Below are positions 1-6,101 of a stretch of DNA of 6,362 bases, one piece after another. Under the pieces are notes generated by a model that saw only the letters and a program-made list of their open reading frames with translations, was not told the DNA's origin and ran no database searches. The translations under genes and the position numbers were made by a program. Where the stretch lies: positions 1 through 6,362 of the forward strand of contig CAYXVY010000035.1 of assembly GCA_964468745.1 (NCBI GenBank), read 5' to 3'. Positions within the stretch are counted from its first letter, which is position 1. Every line of letters starts with the position of its first letter. Source of the stretch: JACPRB01 sp964468745 (GTDB taxonomy: Bacteria; Planctomycetota; MHYJ01; JACPRB01).

Positions 1-1865
1 CGCGCGAAATGCTCATGGAATCGGTGGCCGCGAAGGATGACCCCTCCTCGAGCGGTCGACAGATGCCGGATCATTGGGGCCACGCCGAGAAAGGCATCGT
101 CGTTCAGGGCAGTCCCACCGGCGCCCAGTGCATCCCCGCCGTCGGACTCGCTGAAGCGATCGCCAAGACGAAGCAATACCTCGGCCTTGGGCGCTATCCC
201 GCCGACGCCGTTGTCTACTGCTCGGTGGGTGACGCCTCGACCGCCGAGGGCGAATTCTACGAAGCGATGCGCGCCGCAATCCTGAATCGAGCACCCGTCG
301 TCATGCTCATCGAGGACGACGGATACGGAATCTCCGTTCCCGCAAGCGAGCAGGTGCCCGGCGGCGACGTCATGGCGCTCTTCCGCGGCTGGCCCGAGCT
401 GCGCGTCATGGAAGTCGACGGACTCTGCGTCCGCGATTCGTACAACGCGTTCGTCGACGCGGTCGCGCACTGTCGCGCCCGGCGCGGCCCCGTGCTGATG
501 CGCGCGAAGGTCCTGCGCCTCATGAGCCACTCGGGCACCGATGACATGAAGAAATACCGGACCGCCGCGGAGATCGCCATCGACTTCGAGCGCGATCCGC
601 TCGGCCGCTACGCGAAGGAGCTCGTCGCGCACGGCATCGCAACGCCCGACGAACTCCTCGCGGTGCACGCCGGCGTCGACGCAGAGATTGTCGCGGCATC
701 AGAAGACGTCACCAAGCTGCCGAAGACCGACATCGAGAACATAACCGAGCACACCTTTCGCTGGAATCCGCCTGAGGCGAAAGCGCGATATGCGCTCGCC
801 ATCAAGGGCAGGCACGCACCCATGGCCGGACAATCGACAACGATCGCGGATGCGATCAACGCGTCGCTCCACGAGATCATGGAGATCGAACCCCGCGTCG
901 TCATGTGGGGTGAGGACATCGCCGACCTTTCGCGCGAGTACATGGAGAAGCACGCGGATCTGAAGGGCAAAGGCGGCGTCTTCGGCATCACGATCGGGTT
1001 GCAGCGCAAGTTCGGAAGCGACCGCGTCGCAAACGCGCCCATCGCCGAGGCATCGATCGTCGGCCGCGCCTGCGGCTACGCCGTGCAGGGGTTCGTGCCC
1101 GTCGTCGAAGTGCAGTTCCGCGACTATCTCAACCCCGCGTGGCAGCAGCTCATCGACCAGGCCGCCACCATGTCGTGGCGCTCGGGCGGCCGATTCAGCT
1201 GTCCGATGGTGATCCGCATGTCCTACGGCGGCTACCTCGGAGGCGCGGGCGCAATCTGGCACAGCGAGTCGGCGAACGGACCGCTGATCCATAACCCGGG
1301 CATTCGCGTGTGCGTCCCCTCGAATGCACGCGACGCCGTCGCGCTGATGCGCGCCGCGGTTTTCAGCGGCGAGATCGTCTGCTACAACGAACCCAAAGCG
1401 CTTTATCGTCGCCCCTGCGCCTACGCTCCGAACGTCTATCCCGATCTCGACGACGTCCTCTGGCCCGGCATGTCGCGCACGTACGGCGACGGCAAGAAGC
1501 TCGCGATCCTGACGTACGGCAACACGACGCCCCTCGCATGGGAGGCACTCAAAGCGCTGGAAAAGGACGGCATCAAGGGGCGCATGGTCGATCTCGTCTG
1601 GCTCTCTCCGCTCGACGAAGAGGCAATCCGCACCGCGGCCGAAGCGTGCGGAAAAGTGCTCGTCGTCGATGAGGACCGCCGCACCTGCGGCGCCGGTGCC
1701 GCGATCGCGGATGTCATTTTTCGAGACCGCACGCTCCGCCGCAGCGTCGACGTCGAGCGACTTGCGGCCAAGGACTGCCGAGTGAGCTACGGTCCCTTGG
1801 GCGAGCGCGCCATACTCCCCCAAATCGCCGACATTGTCAGCGTGGCGAGAACCCTGCTCCGCTGA
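1..1865 (+). CDS. Fused alpha/beta E1 of a thiamine-diphosphate 2-oxoacid dehydrogenase (branched-chain type), 5'-truncated
   Basis: E1 decarboxylates a 2-oxoacid using thiamine diphosphate and passes the acyl group to the lipoyl arm of E2. The reading frame is open to the window edge, so the first ATG (base 9) is internal; by comparison with E1 alpha about 90-120 N-terminal residues are missing. Counting from that ATG, residues 1-250 are E1 alpha: G74-D75-A76-S77 opens the cofactor motif, E102-D103-D104-G-Y-G-I-S closes it, and S-H174-S-G-T-D-D matches the active-site His loop. Residues about 275-618 are E1 beta: GED at 301-303, a GGVFGIT...GLQ segment, PIAEASIVG, SGGRFSCP and the HSES stretch with H418. 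The C-terminal transketolase-like domain follows from about residue 490. Alpha and beta are normally two genes; one-chain versions are known in several bacterial phyla. No E2 or E3 lies in the window. The motif residues A76 and D104 differ from the textbook GDG...NN. Class is certain; substrate (branched-chain, pyruvate or other) is inferred. Confidence 0.93.
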   Translation, partial: REMLMESVAAKDDPSSSGRQMPDHWGHAEKGIVVQGSPTGAQCIPAVGLAEAIAKTKQYLGLGRYPADAVVYCSVGDASTAEGEFYEAMRAAILNRAPVVMLIEDDGYGISVPASEQVPGGDVMALFRGWPELRVMEVDGLCVRDSYNAFVDAVAHCRARRGPVLMRAKVLRLMSHSGTDDMKKYRTAAEIAIDFERDPLGRYAKELVAHGIATPDELLAVHAGVDAEIVAASEDVTKLPKTDIENITEHTFRWNPPEAKARYALAIKGRHAPMAGQSTTIADAINASLHEIMEIEPRVVMWGEDIADLSREYMEKHADLKGKGGVFGITIGLQRKFGSDRVANAPIAEASIVGRACGYAVQGFVPVVEVQFRDYLNPAWQQLIDQAATMSWRSGGRFSCPMVIRMSYGGYLGGAGAIWHSESANGPLIHNPGIRVCVPSNARDAVALMRAAVFSGEIVCYNEPKALYRRPCAYAPNVYPDLDDVLWPGMSRTYGDGKKLAILTYGNTTPLAWEALKALEKDGIKGRMVDLVWLSPLDEEAIRTAAEACGKVLVVDEDRRTCGAGAAIADVIFRDRTLRRSVDVERLAAKDCRVSYGPLGERAILPQIADIVSVARTLLR

Positions 1866-1874
1866 AATCGCATA

Positions 1875-1892
1875 TCGACCCGCGGGTGTCGA
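1875..1892. promoter_or_regulatory. Small GC-rich palindrome in the spacer between the E1 and coiled-coil genes
   Basis: The core ACCCGCGGGT (1878-1887) is a perfect 10-bp palindrome. It is flanked by TCG on the left and, after a 2-nt bulge, CGA on the right. It lies 9 bases after the E1 stop codon in the 66-bp spacer. It could be an operator half-site pair or a short hairpin. No T-run follows, so it is a poor intrinsic terminator. Short GC palindromes arise often by chance in DNA of this composition. Confidence 0.22.
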
Positions 1893-1931
1893 CGAGTCGT
1901 CCACGCGCTCCGAGCTTCGCGCGCTGAGCCT

Positions 1932-2954
1932 ATGCGCCGCGCCTCTCAAGGGGGTATGCTTACGTTGGTGGAAATTCAGAGATCTGCCGCACCGGAGAAA
2001 CTGGGCACCAAGATCACGGTCGGCGGCAAAGAGCGCGTCATGCCCCCCTTCGAAGCCGGCATGCAGAAGTACGGCAAGGAGGAATACGAGCTGATGGTGC
2101 GCCTGCTCGGCTTCGTGGAGAACGGACGCAAGGACGCGCTGCGCGCCCAGTACGTTGAGATTCTCGGCCTCGCGCGGATGTCCGGCACGGAGCAGGAACG
2201 GAAGCTATACGAAAATAAGGCCTATCAGAAGGCGCTGGCGGAGGCGGACTTAGCGAAGGATCGCGAGAAGCGACTGCTGCGCGACATCTTCGAGAGAATG
2301 AGCAACGCGCGAGCGATCATCGAACGCTTCAAGGTGCGACGCGATCGCATCAACCGGATGCGCCTCGCCATACGAGCGCGTCTCGAGGAAAAGGCGAAGG
2401 ACTACGAAACCAAGAAGCGAATGTACGACGCGCGCTTCGAGCAGATCGAGTCGACGGCCTACAAAACGGGCGCCGACCGCATCGAAGAGGATCGCACGCG
2501 CTACGAGGCGATGTCGCTCGAACTGGAGGAGAAGATCCGCCAGGAGAACTCATCGATCTCCCTGGTTCAGAAGGCCGGCGAGGACGTGGAGCGCGTCCGC
2601 GAACAGCTCACGCAGGCGTCAGCGACGACCCGCTCCGTGCTGCACCAGCTTATGGAGACGGTGCAGGTCATGCTGTCGAAGCTTGACACCGCGGTGCCGG
2701 CGAAGAAGGACACGGAGATCCTGGCGAAATTCGCGGAGCCTCGCGCCGCCGCCAAGCCGGAGGCTGCCGCGCCCCCACCGATCCCCGTGACGCTCCCACC
2801 CCCTCCCCCGCTGCCGCTGCCACCCATCGAGACTTCCGCCGCGGACGCGCTCACGATCGAGCCGCTGCCCGCGCAGGAGTCGGCGCACTTCAGACCTATC
2901 CCGACGCCTCCTCCCGCGCCGGAATCCGCGCGGAAGGCGCCGCCGGCAACGTAA
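1932..2954 (+). CDS. Hypothetical charged coiled-coil protein with proline-rich C-terminal tail
   Basis: I do not recognise a family. The longest ATG frame gives 340 residues. The Shine-Dalgarno position argues that translation really begins at TTG 1965 or GTG 1968, removing 11-12 residues, and the first residues look unlike coding sequence. Numbering from 1932, residues 40-85 form a compact, probably helical N-terminal part. Residues about 86-260 are very rich in K, R, E and D with long stretches lacking Pro and Gly and with regular hydrophobic spacing, as in a long coiled coil. Residues about 270-340 are a low-complexity Pro/Ala tail including a run of five prolines (289-293), probably disordered and possibly dependent on EF-P. 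There is no signal peptide and no membrane segment, so it is probably cytoplasmic and a scaffold or oligomerising protein. It follows the E1 gene by 66 bp and may be co-transcribed with it. Function unknown. Confidence 0.75.
   Translation: MRRASQGGMLTLVEIQRSAAPEKLGTKITVGGKERVMPPFEAGMQKYGKEEYELMVRLLGFVENGRKDALRAQYVEILGLARMSGTEQERKLYENKAYQKALAEADLAKDREKRLLRDIFERMSNARAIIERFKVRRDRINRMRLAIRARLEEKAKDYETKKRMYDARFEQIESTAYKTGADRIEEDRTRYEAMSLELEEKIRQENSSISLVQKAGEDVERVREQLTQASATTRSVLHQLMETVQVMLSKLDTAVPAKKDTEILAKFAEPRAAAKPEAAAPPPIPVTLPPPPPLPLPPIETSAADALTIEPLPAQESAHFRPIPTPPPAPESARKAPPAT
1948..1954 (+). promoter_or_regulatory. Shine-Dalgarno-like AAGGGGG that bears on the start of the coiled-coil gene
   Basis: This is the only good ribosome-binding sequence before the coiled-coil gene. 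It ends one base before the in-frame ATG at 1956, which is too close, and it lies after the ATG at 1932, so it can serve neither. It is 10 nt from an in-frame TTG at 1965 and 13 nt from a GTG at 1968. This favours a non-ATG start. Confidence 0.45.
2772..2809 (-). other. G-quadruplex-capable tract on the - strand, inside the proline-rich coding region
   Basis: Read on the - strand there are five G runs: 2805-2809 (5 G), 2799-2803 (5), 2795-2797 (3), 2783-2786 (4) and 2772-2776 (5). The loops are 1, 1, 8 and 6 nt. The + strand is correspondingly C-rich because it encodes consecutive Pro codons, which is a sufficient explanation for its origin. If the converging - strand operon is read through, its RNA would carry this tract about 150 nt past the last stop codon. 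Confidence 0.4.
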
Positions 2955-2956
2955 CG

Positions 2957-2975
2957 CTACGAAGGATACTCGTAG
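2957..2975. terminator. Weak hairpin at the convergent gene junction, possible bidirectional terminator element
   Basis: CTACGA (2957-2962) and TCGTAG (2970-2975) are exact reverse complements separated by a 7-nt loop. The stem overlaps the stop codon of the - strand hydroxyacyl-CoA dehydrogenase gene and starts 2 bp after the stop of the + strand gene. The stem is only 6 bp and neither strand has a following T-run, so it is not a classical intrinsic terminator. It could be chance. Confidence 0.2.
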
Positions 2976-3811
2976 ACACCCTTCCCCACCTTTTTGCCGA
3001 ACCGCCCCTCGGCCACCAGCTTCTCGATCATCGGCGACGGCCTGTAAAGATCGCCCAGCGTCTTGTGGAGATAGCGCAGGATGTTCAGGCGCACGTCGAG
3101 CCCGACGAGGTCGACCATCTCGAACGGACCCATCGGATGATTGAGGCCCAGCTTGATAGCCTTGTCGATGTCACGCGGACTCGCGACCCCCGCTTCCCAC
3201 ATCCGGAACGCCTCATTCCCGATGAGCGCATTCATGCGACTGGTCACGAAGCCCGGCGACTCGTTTACGCGTACGGTTTCCTTCCCCATGCGCGCTGAGA
3301 CGGCCTCCGTCACCTTCACCGTCTCCTCCGACGTCTCGTGCCCCTTGATGATCTCGACGAGCTTCATCATGTGCACGGGATTGAAGAAGTGCATCCCGAC
3401 GATCCTGTCGCGCCGCTTCGTCGCACCAGCGATTTCGGTGATCGACAGTCCCGAGGTATTCGATGCAAGCACCGCGTGCGCAGGCGCATTCCTGTCCAGC
3501 TCCTCGAAGATGCGGTGCTTCAGCGCCATGTCCTCCGGCACCGCCTCGATGATGAAGTCCGCCCCCTGTGCGGCATCCGCGACGCTCGTCATCGTGCGGA
3601 GACGCTTCAGCGCCGCATCCGCGTCGGCCGCGGTGATCTTCTGCTTCTCGACCCCCTTCTTGAGATTCCCCTCGATCGTGCCGCTCGCCTTCTTGAGCTG
3701 CGCGTCGGAGATGTCCTGCAGAATGGTCTCGTAGCCGCCCGTCGCGGCAACGTGCGCGATGCCGAGCCCCATCGTCCCCGCGCCGATGACGACGACCGTC
3801 TTACAGTCCAT
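2957..3811 (-). CDS. 3-hydroxyacyl-CoA (3-hydroxybutyryl-CoA-type) dehydrogenase
   Basis: The enzyme oxidises an L-3-hydroxyacyl-CoA to 3-ketoacyl-CoA with NAD+ in beta-oxidation-like pathways; some relatives run in reverse. At 284 residues it has the usual length of the stand-alone family (Hbd, PaaH, FadB2). The N-terminal Rossmann fold starts with G10-A-G-T-M-G15. Catalytic S120 (SNTSG), H141 (HFFNPVHMMKLVE) and E153 are present. The helical C-terminal domain carries LNHPMGPFEMVDLVGLD (222-240). At the position of the fourth catalytic residue of the human enzyme (Asn in PGFxVNR) it has S191 (PGFVTSR); I recall the same change in part of the family. The ATG has a strong GAGGAAG ribosome site and the start overlaps the end of the upstream amidohydrolase gene by 11 nt (ATGGACTGTAA), so coupling is likely. 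It is the last gene of the operon and ends 2 bp from the convergent coiled-coil gene. Chain-length preference cannot be told. Confidence 0.95.
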   Translation of the reverse strand: MDCKTVVVIGAGTMGLGIAHVAATGGYETILQDISDAQLKKASGTIEGNLKKGVEKQKITAADADAALKRLRTMTSVADAAQGADFIIEAVPEDMALKHRIFEELDRNAPAHAVLASNTSGLSITEIAGATKRRDRIVGMHFFNPVHMMKLVEIIKGHETSEETVKVTEAVSARMGKETVRVNESPGFVTSRMNALIGNEAFRMWEAGVASPRDIDKAIKLGLNHPMGPFEMVDLVGLDVRLNILRYLHKTLGDLYRPSPMIEKLVAEGRFGKKVGKGVYEYPS

Positions 3812-4646
3812 AAAGCTTCCTCGCGTTGTCGCACACGATCTTCCGCTTCACATCCTCCGCAAGCGGCAGCGCCAGGAAACGATCGACATTCTCGCGCATC
3901 CCCGGAACGCCGGGCGCCGGCCAGTCGCTTCCCCACAGAACCTTGTCCGCGAGCTCGTCGAGCCGCGGGAAATACTCCAGCAGCTTCTGCGGCGGGATGC
4001 TCGACACGTCCATCATCACGTTCGGATGCCGCCGCACGAGAAAGAGCGCCGTCTCCATCCAGAGCGGGCGGCCCCCGTGCGCGAGCACGATCTTGAGCTT
4101 CGGAAAATCGATCGGGATGTCGTCGCAGTGGATCGGATCCGCGTACACGTTGCGCGCCCCCGGAAAAATCGACGTCCCTGTGTGTATATAGAGGACGAGT
4201 CCCGCCTCCTGCGCGCGACGGTACATCGTCTCGACGATTCTGTTCCCCGTCCGATACGCGTTCGGATAGCACGGCTGGTGCGACGGGTGAAATTTGATTC
4301 CGCGAAAGCCCCAGTCGATCATCCGCTGCATGTCGCCGTCCGCATCCTTCGAGAGCGTCGGATGCACGCTCCCGACGGGTATGACGCGGCCGTTCGACGC
4401 CTTGGCGTAATCCGCGGCGTACTTGATCACCTCATCGGTGAACCCCATGATGTCGGGGCTCGGGTAGTTGATGGCGACGACCTTGTCGATCCGTTCGCGG
4501 TCAAGAAACGCCACGAACTTCGCCGGGTCGTACATCATCTCGTGGATCGCGGCAATGTCGGGCCGCTTCCCCTGCATCAGGCGCAGCACGTCCGGCCGGA
4601 TCATCTTCCACGGCTGCACGTGGATATGCGCGTCGATAACGTTCAC
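3801..4646 (-). CDS. Amidohydrolase_2 / ACMSD-like metal-dependent hydrolase or decarboxylase
   Basis: This is a TIM-barrel metalloenzyme of the amidohydrolase superfamily, 281 residues. Visible metal and active-site motifs are H7-I-H9 after strand 1, H155 (LYIHTG), H190 (IVLAHGG) and D241 (VLWGSDWP). The G-F-R-G-I-K-F-H-P segment (113-121) lies on strand 4. This is the amidohydrolase_2 layout, which includes ACMSD, gamma-resorcylate decarboxylase and ring-cleavage-product hydratases and hydrolases; the exact reaction cannot be deduced. The start is GTG (4646-4644). It is the only start that keeps the N-terminal HxH, because the preceding four in-frame codons contain no start and are preceded by the TAG of the upstream gene. 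There is no clear Shine-Dalgarno, so translation probably depends on re-initiation from the flavoprotein gene 12 nt upstream. Its own stop lies inside the start region of the next gene. Soluble, cytoplasmic; its role is presumably to act on a ring-derived or carboxylated intermediate of the operon's pathway. Confidence 0.9.
   Translation of the reverse strand: MNVIDAHIHVQPWKMIRPDVLRLMQGKRPDIAAIHEMMYDPAKFVAFLDRERIDKVVAINYPSPDIMGFTDEVIKYAADYAKASNGRVIPVGSVHPTLSKDADGDMQRMIDWGFRGIKFHPSHQPCYPNAYRTGNRIVETMYRRAQEAGLVLYIHTGTSIFPGARNVYADPIHCDDIPIDFPKLKIVLAHGGRPLWMETALFLVRRHPNVMMDVSSIPPQKLLEYFPRLDELADKVLWGSDWPAPGVPGMRENVDRFLALPLAEDVKRKIVCDNARKLYGL
3816..3822 (-). promoter_or_regulatory. Ribosome binding site GAGGAAG of the hydroxyacyl-CoA dehydrogenase gene
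   Basis: On the - strand GAGGAAG is followed by four bases (CTTT) and the ATG at 3811-3809. It lies inside the last codons of the amidohydrolase gene and is the clearest Shine-Dalgarno in the operon. It supports the chosen start. Confidence 0.7.
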
Positions 4647-4658
4647 TGCGGGCGAATT

Positions 4659-6101
4659 CTACGAGCGGACGCCGGGCAAGGCGAGCTTGATCTCCACCTC
4701 GTTCGACGGCTCGCTCTTGTTGCCGGCAACATCGTACGCGCGCACGCGATATCGCAGCGCCACTCCGGCGGTCGCCCCCAAGTCCTGCCACGTCGTGTGC
4801 ATGTCCGCACGCGTCGACCATGCGAACTCCCAGGCGCCACTCCCCGTCGACCGCCACACCTCGTAGCCGTAAAGCTCGGCATCCATTGCGGCATCCCACG
4901 TCAGCCGGACGTGACCCGCGGGCTCTTCAACGACGCGAAGCAGCGCGCCCGCCTTCCACTGCGGCGCCTGCGTATCGCCGGAGATCGGCGCGTGCAGCGC
5001 CCCTTTCGGCCACAGGTAGCACCGCACCTTCTTGAAGTTCTCGTCCAGCGCCTTGCAGACGTTGATCGACAGGCACCGCACGACGCGATCGTCCTGTCCC
5101 ACGCGAACCTTCCTCGGCCAGTCGGGATCGGCGAGCAGCGTTCGCGCCATGCCAACCAGGTCCGCCGTGCCGTCCGTCAACGTTCGTTCCGCGATCTCGC
5201 GCGTGCGTATCTTGCCCGTCGCAACAATGGGCGTCTTGAATCCACTCGCCTGCAGATGCGCGCGGATGCCACCCGCGAGGTAGAGGTTGTACCCGTCCTG
5301 GTACACAGTGCTCGGCATGCACCGGTCGCCGCTGTAGCCGGTGTACGGATAGACTGCCTGCCCGGGCTTCTGGATCGCGTCCTCGAACTTGCCTCCGGCG
5401 CTGATTGAGATCCAGTCGACTCCAAGCCGCGCGAACCGCAGCGCAATCTCGCGCGCGTCATTGAGACCGTACCCGTCGGTGATGCACTCCTCCCCGTCGA
5501 ACCGGATGCCGATGGGAAAGTCTCGGCCCACAGCCGCACGCACGGCCGCTATCGCCTCGCTCGGCGCCCGCAGCCGATTCTCCAGGGTCCCGCCGTACTC
5601 GTCCTTCCTCCGGTTGTGCTGCGACAGGAAGCTCGACATCGTGTACGCGTGCGCCATGTGGAGTTCGACGCCGTCGTATCCGCACTCGCGCGCACGCTTC
5701 CCCGCCGCGGCGTAAGCGGCGATGATCGTCGCGATCTCCTCTTTCGTGAGATCGGCGACCTTCTGACGCCATCCGCTGCGGGAGATCTTCAGAAAGTCGA
5801 TGATCTGCGGCGCGATCCGCGGCACGCGCGACGCGGCGCGCATTTGTTGTAGAAGCGCGCGATGCCCCTCGATGAAGCGATCCTCGCTCAGTCGCAGCAG
5901 TTGCCCGCTCTTCACGCTCCGGACCCCCATCGCCTCGACCACGATCATCCCCGGCTCGCCCTGCGCGTATCGCACGTAGCGATCGATGATGTCGCGATTG
6001 ACGAAACCGTCCTCGCCGCAGAGCCGCGTCACCATCGCCGGCAGGACGATGCGGTTCTCCAGCCGCATCGAACCGATCTGCAGCGGCTCGAAGAGAATCA
6101 T
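4659..6101 (-). CDS. Old-Yellow-Enzyme/2,4-dienoyl-CoA-reductase-like flavoprotein with C-terminal fibronectin type III domain
   Basis: Residues 1-335 are an FMN-binding TIM barrel of the NADH:flavin oxidoreductase family: LFEPLQIGSMRLENRIVLPAM at the N-terminus, GYDGVELHMAHAYTMSSFLS (141-160) with H148, H151 and Y153, NRRKDEYGGTLENR (163-176), and the FMN phosphate region PIVATGKIRT...DLVGMARTLLADPDWP (291-329). Such enzymes reduce activated C=C bonds. Residues 343-361 correspond to the 4Fe-4S segment of the dienoyl-CoA reductase branch, but only C343, C349 and C361 are present; the position of a fourth ligand is I346. The NAD(P)H-binding flavodoxin-like domain of full-length (about 670 aa) reductases is absent. 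Instead residues about 385-474 form an FN3 beta-sandwich: VRLTWDAAMDAELYGYEVWRS, then RYRVRAYDVAGNKSEPSNEV. The ATG overlaps the upstream acyl-CoA dehydrogenase stop as ATGA; no Shine-Dalgarno is seen, so coupling is likely. No signal peptide, hence cytoplasmic despite the FN3 domain. Substrate unknown. Confidence 0.92.
   Translation of the reverse strand: MILFEPLQIGSMRLENRIVLPAMVTRLCGEDGFVNRDIIDRYVRYAQGEPGMIVVEAMGVRSVKSGQLLRLSEDRFIEGHRALLQQMRAASRVPRIAPQIIDFLKISRSGWRQKVADLTKEEIATIIAAYAAAGKRARECGYDGVELHMAHAYTMSSFLSQHNRRKDEYGGTLENRLRAPSEAIAAVRAAVGRDFPIGIRFDGEECITDGYGLNDAREIALRFARLGVDWISISAGGKFEDAIQKPGQAVYPYTGYSGDRCMPSTVYQDGYNLYLAGGIRAHLQASGFKTPIVATGKIRTREIAERTLTDGTADLVGMARTLLADPDWPRKVRVGQDDRVVRCLSINVCKALDENFKKVRCYLWPKGALHAPISGDTQAPQWKAGALLRVVEEPAGHVRLTWDAAMDAELYGYEVWRSTGSGAWEFAWSTRADMHTTWQDLGATAGVALRYRVRAYDVAGNKSEPSNEVEIKLALPGVRS

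Noticed and set aside
9..11. First ATG as the true start of the E1 gene
   Set aside because: The frame is open upstream to the edge (codons CGC GAA precede it) and the conserved E1 alpha N-terminal region is missing, so this ATG is internal.
1866..1931. Rho-independent terminator or sigma-70 promoter in the spacer after the E1 gene
   Set aside because: There is a short palindrome but no T-run, and I see no convincing -35/-10 pair. The spacer may simply be transcribed through.
699..1949. Long - strand open frame (416 codons) opposite the E1 gene
   Set aside because: It is antisense to a well-conserved E1 coding region, Arg/Ala/Asp-rich with no family motif. It is a codon-bias shadow.
4650..4664. 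15-bp exact direct repeat GGGCGAATTCTACGA shared with 248-262
   Set aside because: One copy encodes part of the E1 GEFYE segment, the other spans the flavoprotein/amidohydrolase junction. The match stops abruptly at both ends, there are no further copies, and nothing else suggests a mobile element or join. Most likely chance, although unusual enough to record.
3759..5408. Long + strand open frame (549 codons) opposite the hydroxyacyl-CoA dehydrogenase, amidohydrolase and flavoprotein genes
   Set aside because: It runs antisense to three genes with clear family motifs and has the Arg/His/Val/Pro-rich composition typical of a mirror frame in GC-rich DNA. No domain is recognisable.
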